Program-made: the position numbers and the translations under genes
Part shown: one piece after another, positions 1 through 8,189 of the stretch
Position numbering within the stretch: position 1 is the first letter of the stretch
How the letters are laid out: each line of letters begins with the position of its first letter
The notes under the pieces: generated by a model
What the model was told of the DNA's origin: nothing
Seen by the model: only the letters and a program-made list of their open reading frames with translations
The model's database searches: none
Assembly (NCBI RefSeq): GCF_026339955.1
Contig: NZ_JAPEPW010000001.1
Location: 310,001 to 374,000 of the forward strand
From: Streptomyces sp. NBC_01549
GTDB lineage: Bacteria > Actinomycetota > Actinomycetes > Streptomycetales > Streptomycetaceae
Length of the DNA: 64,000 bases
Direction of reading: 5' to 3'

Positions 1-1
1 C

Positions 2-292
2 ACCCGCACGGTGAAGGCGATCGTCAAGGACATCCCGTCCCGGCTGACGCTGGACGACCTCTCGCTGCACCCGCACCCGGGTCAGCTGGTCGCCAACGAC
101 ATCGGCCGCGTGAAGATCCGTACCGCCGAGCCGCTTCCGCTCGACTCGTACGCCGACTCCCGGCGCACCGGCGCGTTCATCCTGATCGACCCCGCGGACG
201 GCACCACGCTGACCGCGGGCATGGTCGGCGAGTCGTTCGCCGCGCCGCAGCCGGTCAAGGACGAGGGCGACGAGGACGGGTGGGACTTCTGA
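2..292 (+). CDS. cysN: Sulfate adenylyltransferase large subunit, C-terminal end (partial)
   Basis: The last 96 codons of a gene that begins before the window. The sequence reads as the C-terminal beta-barrel of the GTP-binding subunit of ATP sulfurylase, with the typical stretch GQLVANDIGRVKIRT followed by RTGAFILIDPADGTTLTAGM. CysN with CysD makes adenosine phosphosulfate from sulfate and ATP, the first step of assimilatory sulfate reduction. The catalytic G domain lies outside the window. The sulfonate transporter and siroheme chelatase genes directly downstream on the same strand fit a sulfur-assimilation operon. The acidic tail ending in DGWDF is usual for actinobacterial CysN. Confidence 0.88.
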   Translation, partial: TRTVKAIVKDIPSRLTLDDLSLHPHPGQLVANDIGRVKIRTAEPLPLDSYADSRRTGAFILIDPADGTTLTAGMVGESFAAPQPVKDEGDEDGWDF

Positions 293-385
293 CATGACGT
301 CCACCGACTTCTACTCCACGTTCGCCAAGGAGGGCGGCCGCGTCGGCAGCGGCGCCCTCGGCAGCGGGCAGGGCGGAGTGGCGCG

Positions 386-487
386 ATGTGCGGACTGACG
401 TACGCGCACTGCCTGCGCGCCCCGTCCCCCCACCCGACGTCCCGGATGCGACGACGAAGACCTGCCGACCTCCCGGCCACGACCTGA
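386..487 (+). CDS. Possible small leader ORF with early cysteine codons upstream of ssuA
   Basis: A 33-codon ATG reading frame with a GGAG about 9 nt upstream. It begins MCGLTYAHC, so cysteine codons sit at positions 2 and 9. It ends 37 nt before the ssuA start, inside a 230-bp spacer between cysN and the sulfonate transporter. Short cysteine-rich leader ORFs that sense cysteine supply are known upstream of sulfur genes in mycobacteria; whether this is one is inference. Only two cysteine codons are present and the frame may be chance, so confidence is low. Confidence 0.22.
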   Translation: MCGLTYAHCLRAPSPHPTSRMRRRRPADLPATT

Positions 488-524
488 AAACGTGACCGCC
501 GGGCCAACGAGAGGAACCCCTCCC

Positions 525-1640
525 GTGCCTGCCATCCGCTCGAACCTCGTACGCCGTGGCATAGCCGCCGCCGTCGCACTCCCCCTGCTCGCGCTCGCCG
601 CCTGCAGCTATGGCTCCGAGTCGAAGAGCGACTCCTCCTCCAAGGAGAAGGTCGCCGCCGGATCCTCGAAGATCGACGGCCTCGACACCGTGAAGATCGG
701 CTACTTCGGCAACCTGACCCACGCGACCGCGCTGGTCGGCCGCCAGGAAGGCCTCTTCCAGAAGGCGCTGGGCGGCACGAAGGCGGAGTACTCCATCTTC
801 AACGCCGGCCCCTCCGAGATCGAGGCGCTGAACTCGGGCTCCATCGACATCGGCTGGATCGGCCCCTCGCCGGCGATCAACGGCTTCACCAAGTCCCAGG
901 GCAAGAGCCTGCGCATCATCGGCGGTTCGGCGTCCGGCGGTGTGAAGCTCGTGGTCAACCCGAAGAAGATCACGTCCCTGAAGGACGTCAAGGGCAAGAA
1001 GATCGCGACCCCGCAGCTCGGCAACACGCAGGACGTGGCGTTCCTCAACTGGATCGCCGAGCAGGGCTGGAAGGTCGACGCGCAGAGCGGCAAGGGTGAT
1101 GTCTCGGTCGTCCGCACGGACAACAAGATCACCCCGGACGCCTACAAGTCCGGCTCCGTCGACGGCGCCTGGGTGCCGGAGCCGACCGCGTCCAAGCTGG
1201 TCGCCGAGGGCGGCAAGGTGCTGCTGGACGAGTCGTCGCTGTGGCCCGACAAGAAGTTCGTGATCACGAACATCATCGTGTCGCAGAAGTTCCTCAAGGA
1301 GCACCCGAAGGTCGTCGAGGCCGTGCTGAAGGGCTCGGTCGACACCAACAAGTGGATCAACGCCAACTCCGACCAGGCGAAGGCCGCGGCGAACGCGCAG
1401 CTGAAGGTCGACTCCGGCAAGGAGCTCCCGGCGAACGTCCTCGACCCGGCCTGGAAGTCCATCCAGATCACCAATGACCCGCTGGCCTCCACCCTCAACA
1501 CGGAGGCGGCGCACGCGGTGAAGGCGGGCCTGCTGGAGAAGCCGGATCTGAACGGGATCTACGACCTCACGCTCCTGAACAAGGTCCTGGGGGCCGCGGG
1601 CGAGAGCACGGTCGACGACGCCGGTCTCGGCGTCAAGTAA
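525..1640 (+). CDS. ssuA: Sulfonate/nitrate/taurine-type ABC transporter substrate-binding lipoprotein
   Basis: A 371-aa exported lipoprotein. The GTG at 525 is preferred because GAGAGGAA lies 8 nt upstream; a longer frame from 492 has no ribosome binding site. The leader is hydrophobic and ends in the lipobox LAAC. The mature part has the NMT1/SsuA-like fold, with the features KIGYFGNLTHATALVG, AGPSEIEALNSGSIDIGWIGP and the hinge segment VVRTDNKITPDAYKSGSVDG typical of aliphatic sulfonate binders. It would deliver an organosulfur compound to the ATPase and permease encoded next. Substrate cannot be told from sequence alone; the cys context favours sulfonates over nitrate. Confidence 0.85.
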   Translation: MPAIRSNLVRRGIAAAVALPLLALAACSYGSESKSDSSSKEKVAAGSSKIDGLDTVKIGYFGNLTHATALVGRQEGLFQKALGGTKAEYSIFNAGPSEIEALNSGSIDIGWIGPSPAINGFTKSQGKSLRIIGGSASGGVKLVVNPKKITSLKDVKGKKIATPQLGNTQDVAFLNWIAEQGWKVDAQSGKGDVSVVRTDNKITPDAYKSGSVDGAWVPEPTASKLVAEGGKVLLDESSLWPDKKFVITNIIVSQKFLKEHPKVVEAVLKGSVDTNKWINANSDQAKAAANAQLKVDSGKELPANVLDPAWKSIQITNDPLASTLNTEAAHAVKAGLLEKPDLNGIYDLTLLNKVLGAAGESTVDDAGLGVK

Positions 1641-1676
1641 AGACCCACACCGATGAGTTCCCAGGAGGTGACGACC

Positions 1677-2465
1677 ATGGCCACGACCCTCGCCAAGGCC
1701 GCTGACGGCGCCGAAGTGGTGGAGCACGCCGCCCGGATCGAGCATGTCTCGAAGTCCTTCGCCGGACCGGCGGGGCCCCAGCTCGTCCTCGACGACATCA
1801 CCCTCGATGTCGCGCCGGGCGAGTTCGTCACCCTTCTGGGGGCCTCGGGGTGTGGGAAGTCGACGCTGCTCAACCTGGTCGCGGGCCTCGACGCCCCGAC
1901 CGCGGGCAGCATCACGACCAACGGGCGTCCGGCCCTGATGTTCCAGGAGCACGCCCTCTTCCCGTGGCTGACCGCGGGCAAGAACATCGAGCTCGCCCTT
2001 CGGCTGCGCGGCGTCGCGAAGTCCGAGCGCCGCGACCGGGCGGAGGAGCTGCTCGAACTCGTCCGGCTGAAGGGCGCGTACGGGAAGCGGGTGCACGAGC
2101 TGTCCGGCGGTATGCGCCAGCGCGTCGCGATGGCCCGCGCGCTCGCCCAGGACAGCCAGATCCTGCTGATGGACGAGCCGTTCGCGGCGCTGGACGCCAT
2201 CACACGGGACGTCCTGCACGACGAACTGACCCGGATCTGGCGCGAGACCCGGCTGTCCGTCCTCTTCGTCACCCACAACGTGCGTGAGGCGGTGCGGCTG
2301 GCCGAGCGTGTCGTCCTGCTGTCCTCCCGCCCGGGCCGGGTGGCCCACGAGTGGCGGGTCGACATCCCTCAGCCGCGTCGTATCGAGGACGCGGCCGTCG
2401 CCGAGCTGTCCGTCGAGATCACCGAACAACTGCGTGGGGAGATCCGCCGCCATGGCCAGCACTGA
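1677..2465 (+). CDS. ssuB: Sulfonate-type ABC transporter ATP-binding protein
   Basis: A 262-aa ABC ATPase. The ATG at 1677 has a very strong AGGAGGTGA 6 nt upstream, so it is preferred over an in-frame ATG at 1653. Walker A is GASGCGKST, the Q-loop is in ALMFQEHALFPWL, the signature is LSGGMRQR, Walker B is ILLMDEPFAALD and the switch histidine is in FVTHNVREA. The short spacing and VRLAERVVLLSSRPGRV tail are those of the NrtD/SsuB/TauB family. It powers import through the permease encoded by the next gene, whose start codon lies inside the end of this gene. Confidence 0.9.
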   Translation: MATTLAKAADGAEVVEHAARIEHVSKSFAGPAGPQLVLDDITLDVAPGEFVTLLGASGCGKSTLLNLVAGLDAPTAGSITTNGRPALMFQEHALFPWLTAGKNIELALRLRGVAKSERRDRAEELLELVRLKGAYGKRVHELSGGMRQRVAMARALAQDSQILLMDEPFAALDAITRDVLHDELTRIWRETRLSVLFVTHNVREAVRLAERVVLLSSRPGRVAHEWRVDIPQPRRIEDAAVAELSVEITEQLRGEIRRHGQH

Positions 2466-3372
2466 GACGAAGGCCGACGCGGCCGACCAGCCCGTCAAGG
2501 ACAGCCCCGGCAGCGACATGGCGGGCCTGGAAGCGGGCCTCGACGCCCTGGAGACGGTCGGCCACACGGGCCGGCCGACGTTCCGCCAGACCTTCGTCGA
2601 GAAGATACTGCCGCCGCTCGTCGCCATCGCCCTGGTGCTGGTGGTGTGGCAGGCGCTGATCTCGTTCAAGGTCGTCACCGACCCGAGCAAGCTGCCCTCC
2701 CCGTCCGACGTCTGGGGCGAGGTCAAGAACGCCTGGCTGCAGGGCACGCTGCTCGACTACATCTGGACGAGCGTCTCGCGCGGTCTGCTCGGGTTCCTCT
2801 TCGCCCTGGTGATCGGCACCCCGCTGGGTCTGCTGGTGGCCCGCGTGAAGTTCGTCCGCGCCGCGATCGGCCCGATCCTCTCCGGCCTGCAGTCCCTGCC
2901 CTCCGTGGCCTGGGTGCCGCCGGCCGTCATCTGGCTGGGCCTGAACAACTCGATGATGTTCGCGGTGATCCTGCTCGGCGCCGTCCCCTCCATCGCCAAC
3001 GGCCTGGTGTCGGGTGTGGACCAGGTGCCGCCGCTGTTCCTGCGGGCGGGCCGCACGATGGGCGCGACGGGACTGCGCGGGACCTGGCACATCGTGATGC
3101 CGGCCGCGCTGCCCGGCTATCTGGCCGGTCTGAAGCAGGGCTGGGCGTTCTCCTGGCGCTCCCTGATGGCGGCGGAGATCATCGCCTCCTCCCCCGACCT
3201 GGGCATCGGCCTCGGTCAGCTGCTGGAGAACGGCCGCACCGCCAGTTCCATGTCGATGGTCTTCCTCGCCATCTTCCTCATCCTGTTCGTCGGTATCGCC
3301 ATCGACCTGCTGATCTTCAGCCCGCTGGAGCGGTGGGTGTTGCGCAGCCGCGGTCTCCTGGTGAAGAGCTGA
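2452..3372 (+). CDS. ssuC: Sulfonate-type ABC transporter permease
   Basis: A 306-aa membrane protein of the SsuC/TauC family with about six predicted membrane segments, beginning with VAIALVLVVWQALISF and then GLLGFLFALVIGTPLG. The cytoplasmic EAA-type loop that docks on the ATPase is seen around AGRTMGATGLRGTWHIVMPA. The N-terminal 45 residues are hydrophilic. The ATG at 2452 overlaps the ssuB stop by 14 nt, so the two are probably translationally coupled. Confidence 0.88.
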   Translation: MASTETKADAADQPVKDSPGSDMAGLEAGLDALETVGHTGRPTFRQTFVEKILPPLVAIALVLVVWQALISFKVVTDPSKLPSPSDVWGEVKNAWLQGTLLDYIWTSVSRGLLGFLFALVIGTPLGLLVARVKFVRAAIGPILSGLQSLPSVAWVPPAVIWLGLNNSMMFAVILLGAVPSIANGLVSGVDQVPPLFLRAGRTMGATGLRGTWHIVMPAALPGYLAGLKQGWAFSWRSLMAAEIIASSPDLGIGLGQLLENGRTASSMSMVFLAIFLILFVGIAIDLLIFSPLERWVLRSRGLLVKS

Positions 3373-3380
3373 GCCACGCC

Positions 3381-4121
3381 ATGACGAGTCAGCCGGTCCT
3401 CCTGGTCATCGCCCACGGCAGCCGCGATCCGCGTCATGCCGCGACGGTGCACGCCCTCGTACGGCGCGTGCGGGCGCGGCGCCCCGGCCTGCGCGTGGAG
3501 ACCGGCTTCCTCGACTTCAACATCCCCTCGGTGCAGGGGGTGCTGGAGTCGCTGGCGGCGGAGGGCGTACGCGATGTGGTCGCCCTCCCCCTCCTCCTCA
3601 CCCGCGCCTTCCACGCGAAGGCGGACATCCCGGCGGTCCTGCGGGAGGCCCCGGCGTGCCTGCGCATCCGCCAGGCGGAGGTGCTCGGCCCCTCCCCCCT
3701 GCTGACGTCGGCGCTCGACCGCCGGCTGTACGAGGCGGGGCTGACCCCCGCCGACAAGTCCTCGACGGGGGTCGTGCTGGCCTCCGCGGGGTCCACCGAC
3801 CCGGAGGCGATCGCGGTGATCGCAGAAATCGCGCGGGAGTGGCGGCACACCGGTTGGTGCGCCGTGCGGCCCGCGTTCGCCTCCGCATCCCTTCCGCGCA
3901 CCGAGGACGCCGTACGCGAACTGCGCGCCCTCGGCTGCGATCGTGTCGCCGTCGCGCCCTACGTCCTCGCGCCCGGCTTCCTCCCGGACCGCATCGCCCG
4001 GGGAGCCGCCGAGGCGGACGTACTGGCCGATGTACTGGGCCCGGCGCCGGAGGTGGTACGGGTCCTGCTGGAGCGGTACGACGAGGCACGCGTCCCGGTC
4101 CTGGCGGCGCTCGGCGCCTGA
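3381..4121 (+). CDS. Sirohydrochlorin chelatase family protein (CbiX-like)
   Basis: A 246-aa two-lobe CbiX-type protein. Lobe one starts LVIAHGSRDPRH, which carries the first metal-handling histidine, and the second is in LTRAFHAKADIP. A second, more degenerate copy of the fold follows from about residue 130. Family members insert Fe or Co into sirohydrochlorin. Here, behind a sulfate and sulfonate assimilation operon, it most likely provides siroheme for sulfite reductase. It starts 8 nt after the permease stop and ends 4 bp from the convergent gene, with no visible terminator between them. Confidence 0.85.
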   Translation: MTSQPVLLVIAHGSRDPRHAATVHALVRRVRARRPGLRVETGFLDFNIPSVQGVLESLAAEGVRDVVALPLLLTRAFHAKADIPAVLREAPACLRIRQAEVLGPSPLLTSALDRRLYEAGLTPADKSSTGVVLASAGSTDPEAIAVIAEIAREWRHTGWCAVRPAFASASLPRTEDAVRELRALGCDRVAVAPYVLAPGFLPDRIARGAAEADVLADVLGPAPEVVRVLLERYDEARVPVLAALGA

Positions 4122-4125
4122 GCGC

Positions 4126-6732
4126 TCACGACTTGGTGGTGGCCGTCACGGTGGCCGCCGGTCCCGTGCCCGCCGCCGTCACCGTCGCAATCGTGACGGT
4201 GTACGAGGTGCCCGGCCTGAGTCCTCCGATCACCCGGAACATGCCCTTCGCGGAGGGCTGGGTGACCAGGACGTCCCGCCCCGTGACGTCGATCGGGGCG
4301 CGGCCGTCGGAGACGGTGACGCGGTAGCCGACGACCTTGGCGTCACCGGTGGCCGTCGGCGGGGTCCAGGCGACGGTGACCGCGGTGGACGCCGTACGCA
4401 GCTTGGGGCCGGTCGGTGCGTCCGGCGGCGCGGTCACGGCGGTCGGGGCCAGTGGGAGCGAGGCGAGCGACGGAGCACTGGTGCCGTGGGCGTTGCTCGC
4501 GGTGACGGTGACCGTGAGCGGGCCGCCCGGCGCGGGCAGTCCACCGATCCGTACGACCGCCGTGCGCTTGAACTCGGCCGCGCCGATGGCCTGTTCGCCC
4601 ACCTGATGCCCGGTCGCGTCGTACGCGCGCGCCGTGTAGCCCGTCACCGGTGAGCCGCCGTCCACGAAGCTCGGGTTGAAGGTGACGTACAGGGCGTCGG
4701 CGCCCGCCGTGCTCGTACCGACACGGGAGGGTGCCTCCGGGGCGGAGACGGCGCCGACGCGGCGGTTGAGCAGTCCGCGGTAGGCGGGCTCGAGCCCGGC
4801 GTTGTCGAGGATCTCCGACGGTACGTCGGACGGGGCCGTCATGATCTTGTTGCCGGTCGTCACCAGGCCCTTGTTGTCGCTGTCGGAGGTTCCCTCCTCC
4901 CACCAGTTGTCCTTGACGAGGGTCGGGTCATTGTTGCCGAGGGTGTCGCGGTAGTCGGTGTGGCGGGAGGCGACGTTGGCGTACGAGGCGTTGTAGAGGA
5001 CGTTGCCCTCGACCGTCTCGTAGGTGCAGCCGTTGTCGGTGTAGACGTTCTTGCCCAGGCCCCACTGGTCGTGGATGACGTTGCCGGTGACCTTCTCGCC
5101 GTCGGCCAGGGAGGTGCCCGTCAGGCCCTGGGTGTAGATGCCGCCGCCGTCGTCGAGCATCTGCATGTAGTCGAAGATCAGGTTGTCGCGGGCCGTGTTG
5201 TCGTGGCTGGGGTTGGGGGTCGCCGGGTCGCCGATCTTGTCGGGCCAGCCGCCCCAGCCGAGGGAGACGGCGCTGTAGCCGACGTGGTCGATCTGGTTGT
5301 GGGCGATCGTGGTGCTCTGGGTCCAGCCGTTGAGGATCGCCACGCCGCCGTGGTACTCGCGGGGAAGTCCGTAGAGGTGATTGTCCGTCACCCGCACCCC
5401 GGAGGCCGGGGTTTGCCCGTCCACTGAGCCGATCTCCAGGCCGTTGCCGGAGATGTCGGTGAAGACGCTGCCGCTGACCGTGGAGTCCTTCGAGCCGGTG
5501 CCCAGGTCGAGGCCGGACGCGCCGAGATGGGCGAAGACGTCGTCGCTGAACGCGATGCGCTGCCCGTACGCGAAGGAGACGTTGCCCGGCATCTTGGTCC
5601 AGGAAGCGAAGGGGCAGGTGCCGCCCTCGACGTACTGGCACAGGCCCTGGGTCGCCCAGCCCTTCTCGCCGGTGATGGTGTAGCCCGCCTGGATCTCGGA
5701 GAAGCCCTCCGGCCCCGAGGGGGTGAGCCAGGTGGCGTAGCTGAACTGCAGGCCGCGGAAGGCGAGGTCGTGGACGGGCGCGGCAGCGGTGCCCCGTCCG
5801 TCGATCAGCTTCTCGGCCTGTGCCGCCTCGACGTCGGCGCGCGCGAGGTTCTCGCCCTTGCGGGGCAGGTAGTAGACCCGGTGTGCGGCGCGGTCGAGGT
5901 ACCACTCGCCGGGCTGGTCCAGGAGTTCGTAGGCGTTCTCGACGTAGGTCGCCCTGCCGCCGTTGGTGAGGTGGCCGGGCCCGACCATGCTGACCGTGCG
6001 GCCGGGGATGTCCGGGAACTCGACCCGCTTGTTGGAGTTGTCCCAGCACGGCTGGACCATCGTGATCGTGGTGCCCTCGACGGCGGCGATGCGGCAGCGC
6101 GGCTCGGTCCACTGGCCCAGGCCGTCGCGCTCGACGTTCCACAGGGACTCGCCGCTGGTGTAGACGAACTCGGCGTCGGAGGGGTGCTTCCAGTGCGCGA
6201 GGGCGTCGGAGGACGCCGTGTACCCGGTGGCGGTCTGGGCGAGGGTCACCGGCACGGCCCCGCGGGCCCGTTGGGCGCGCACCCCGTCGACGTACAACTG
6301 CCGTGTGTCGGTGAGGCTTTGGGGTGCGGGCGCGGACCACAGGCCCGCCCTCCCGGCGACCGGGCGCCAGCCCTCGACCTGCCGGCCACCGCTGATGACG
6401 GTGTTCCCGGTGCCCTGCCAGATCACCTGGTGGCCGCCGGTGCCCGAGTCCCGGACGTCGAGGGTGAGGGGCGCGGTCTGCCGGTACGTGCCCGACGCGA
6501 GGTGGACCGTCAGATCGCCCTTCATCCCCGTGACCCGTTCGCGCACCAGGTCGCGGGCGCGTTCCAGGGTGCGTACGGGGTGGCGGGCGGTGCCGTTCGC
6601 GTGGTCGTTCCCGCTCGGTGAGACGTAGAGGTCGGAGGTCGCGGGCTGGGCGGAGGACACGGCGCCCGGAATTCCTAAGGCCAGGACCGTGGAGATCAGG
6701 GTGATGAGGGCGGCTCTTCGGCGCATGGGCAT
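4126..6732 (-). CDS. Secreted right-handed beta-helix protein with two FN3 domains, GH141-like; TTA codon
   Basis: An 868-aa exported protein. The start at 6732 follows GGGAGGGG. A signal peptide covers about residues 1-30 (MRRR followed by a long hydrophobic run ending VSSAQ). Residues 30-230 contain DLYVSPSGNDHANGTARHP and TRQLYVDGVRAQRARG, seen in beta-helix glycosidases of the GH141 type; the parallel beta-helix spans roughly 270-650. Two fibronectin type III domains follow, about 690-775 and 785-868. The likely role is attack on a plant or microbial polysaccharide outside the cell; substrate is unknown. Leu19 in the signal peptide is encoded by TTA (6676-6678), so translation should depend on the bldA tRNA. 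Overall identification as a glycosidase is inference. Confidence 0.78.
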   Translation of the reverse strand: MPMRRRAALITLISTVLALGIPGAVSSAQPATSDLYVSPSGNDHANGTARHPVRTLERARDLVRERVTGMKGDLTVHLASGTYRQTAPLTLDVRDSGTGGHQVIWQGTGNTVISGGRQVEGWRPVAGRAGLWSAPAPQSLTDTRQLYVDGVRAQRARGAVPVTLAQTATGYTASSDALAHWKHPSDAEFVYTSGESLWNVERDGLGQWTEPRCRIAAVEGTTITMVQPCWDNSNKRVEFPDIPGRTVSMVGPGHLTNGGRATYVENAYELLDQPGEWYLDRAAHRVYYLPRKGENLARADVEAAQAEKLIDGRGTAAAPVHDLAFRGLQFSYATWLTPSGPEGFSEIQAGYTITGEKGWATQGLCQYVEGGTCPFASWTKMPGNVSFAYGQRIAFSDDVFAHLGASGLDLGTGSKDSTVSGSVFTDISGNGLEIGSVDGQTPASGVRVTDNHLYGLPREYHGGVAILNGWTQSTTIAHNQIDHVGYSAVSLGWGGWPDKIGDPATPNPSHDNTARDNLIFDYMQMLDDGGGIYTQGLTGTSLADGEKVTGNVIHDQWGLGKNVYTDNGCTYETVEGNVLYNASYANVASRHTDYRDTLGNNDPTLVKDNWWEEGTSDSDNKGLVTTGNKIMTAPSDVPSEILDNAGLEPAYRGLLNRRVGAVSAPEAPSRVGTSTAGADALYVTFNPSFVDGGSPVTGYTARAYDATGHQVGEQAIGAAEFKRTAVVRIGGLPAPGGPLTVTVTASNAHGTSAPSLASLPLAPTAVTAPPDAPTGPKLRTASTAVTVAWTPPTATGDAKVVGYRVTVSDGRAPIDVTGRDVLVTQPSAKGMFRVIGGLRPGTSYTVTIATVTAAGTGPAATVTATTKS

Positions 6733-6882
6733 GTTCCCCTCCCGTGGGATCAGCCTGTACCCAACGCCGAGAAAGGTAGGATCTATCAAGCGTCACCGTC
6801 AATGAATGCGACAGAGAACGCCTCAACTCCCTCCCACTGGACACCGATTCATCCGAGCAGCGTTCATATTCCAGACCGCTGT

Positions 6883-7512
6883 TCAGTCGAAGGACAGTCC
6901 TCCCGTCCTCGTCCGCTTGAGCTCGAAGAAGTCCGGGTGGGCGGCGAGGACACGGAAGCTGTCGAAGAGTTCCGCCGCGCGCTCGCCCCGCGGAACGGCC
7001 CGCAGGACGGGGCCGAACCACACCGTTCCGTCGACGTGGAGGGTGGGGGTCCCCACATAGCCGTCCGAGCCCGGCCCCCGGCCCGCCTCGTGACTGCGGC
7101 GTACCGCCTCGTCGTACGCGGAGTCGTGGGCCGCTGCGGCCAACTCGGCCGGGAGCCCCAGTTCGGCGAGGGAGTGGGCGACCACGGCGTCGAAGTCCTC
7201 GACCCCTCGGTCATGGATGCGGGTGCCGAAGGCGGTGTAGAGGTCGCGCAGCACCTTCTCGCCGTGTTGTTCGGCGGCAGCCACCGCGACCCGTACGGGT
7301 CCCACGGACTTGTCGACCAACTCCCTGTACCAGACAGGGAGTTCATTGCCCTGGTTGTGCAGGTGGAGGCTCATCACACGGAAGCGGAGGTCGAGCGGGC
7401 GGGCACGCTCGACCTCCAGCATCCAGCGTGAGGTGATCCACGCGAAGGGGCAGGCCGGGTCGAAGTAGAAGTCGACGCGGGTGGGTGAGTCGTCCGTCCT
7501 CGGGTTCGTCAT
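6883..7512 (-). CDS. DsbA-family protein, mycothiol-dependent nitroreductase (Rv2466c) homologue
   Basis: A 209-aa thioredoxin-fold protein that aligns throughout with mycobacterial Rv2466c, including [31 protein letters not shown]-like WFGPVL and the C-terminal [14 protein letters not shown]. Rv2466c uses a CPWC motif with mycothiol. Here the motif is CPFA, so the nucleophilic cysteine is kept and the resolving cysteine is alanine. A single-cysteine mechanism relying on mycothiol to resolve the disulfide is plausible. No signal peptide, so it acts in the cytoplasm. The gene stands alone, with an ATG at 7512. Confidence 0.82.
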   Translation of the reverse strand: MTNPRTDDSPTRVDFYFDPACPFAWITSRWMLEVERARPLDLRFRVMSLHLHNQGNELPVWYRELVDKSVGPVRVAVAAAEQHGEKVLRDLYTAFGTRIHDRGVEDFDAVVAHSLAELGLPAELAAAAHDSAYDEAVRRSHEAGRGPGSDGYVGTPTLHVDGTVWFGPVLRAVPRGERAAELFDSFRVLAAHPDFFELKRTRTGGLSFD

Positions 7513-7567
7513 ACCGTCGAGGCTAGCCAGTCAATGGCACAGTGACACGGCCCAATTCCGCTCTGAA

Positions 7568-8179
7568 TCACTGGTCCAATACGGTGTGGGCCAGGTGCGG
7601 ATTCCGGCCGCTGTGGGCGAGGGCGCGCTCGAAGACGGGTGCGTCGTCGGACACCGGTACCGGGTCGGCGAAGCCGTCGTACTGACGGTAGAGCTCGGCG
7701 TGCGTGTCGACGACGTCCAGGACGAACCGGGCCGCGCCGTCCGAGATCCGCAGCTCCTGGCCGGTGGCCGTCGCGACGTCCCAGCCGTGCACCGCCATCT
7801 CCTTGACGATCATCGAGGCGATGTCGGCGGCGGGCATCTTCGCCGTCCCGAGCTCGACTTCGCCCTCCCACACCTCGGGATCGTCCCAGGCGGCCACGGC
7901 GCGGTCGAGCCGCTCGGCGTACGCCCGCGCCCAGCCGGGATCCGCGGTGAAGTCGCGGCCGGTCAGTTCCTCGGGGAGTTGCCTGCGCAGCGCGCGGTGC
8001 TCCAGGCCGTGCGAGGTGTAGAGGACCCAGTGGTTCACCAGGGTGCGCAGGTCCCAGTCCGGGCAGTGCGTGGGACCGGGCTCCGCCAGTCGCGCCGCCG
8101 TGACACCGCCGGCCACCCGGGCGGCCTCGGCGGCGCATTCCACCATGTAAGGGTGCACGTTCTTGTACGGATTGCTCAT
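7568..8179 (-). CDS. TIGR03086-type DinB-like metal-binding protein (mycothiol maleylpyruvate isomerase fold)
   Basis: A 203-aa four-helix protein. HCPDWDLRTLVNHW near residue 45 and the paired MIVKEMAVHGWDVA near residue 130 are the usual metal-ligand regions of this family (H, E/D-x3-H). Members include mycothiol-dependent isomerases and S-transferases, but most are uncharacterised. The start at 8179 is chosen because the family usually begins close to PYMVECAAEAA; the ribosome binding site is weak. It is 10 bp downstream of the ketopantoate reductase gene on the same strand, so they may share a transcript. Confidence 0.75.
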   Translation of the reverse strand: MSNPYKNVHPYMVECAAEAARVAGGVTAARLAEPGPTHCPDWDLRTLVNHWVLYTSHGLEHRALRRQLPEELTGRDFTADPGWARAYAERLDRAVAAWDDPEVWEGEVELGTAKMPAADIASMIVKEMAVHGWDVATATGQELRISDGAARFVLDVVDTHAELYRQYDGFADPVPVSDDAPVFERALAHSGRNPHLAHTVLDQ

Positions 8180-8189
8180 GCCCTTCACG

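Noticed and set aside
294..398. 34-codon ATG frame directly after cysN
   Set aside because: No ribosome binding site or recognisable sequence, and it overlaps the better placed leader candidate at 386-487.
255..2747. Long open frame on the minus strand over the sulfonate transporter genes
   Set aside because: Its translation has no recognisable domain and is Arg/Gly/Asp-rich; it mirrors well-supported genes on the plus strand. It is a GC-bias shadow.
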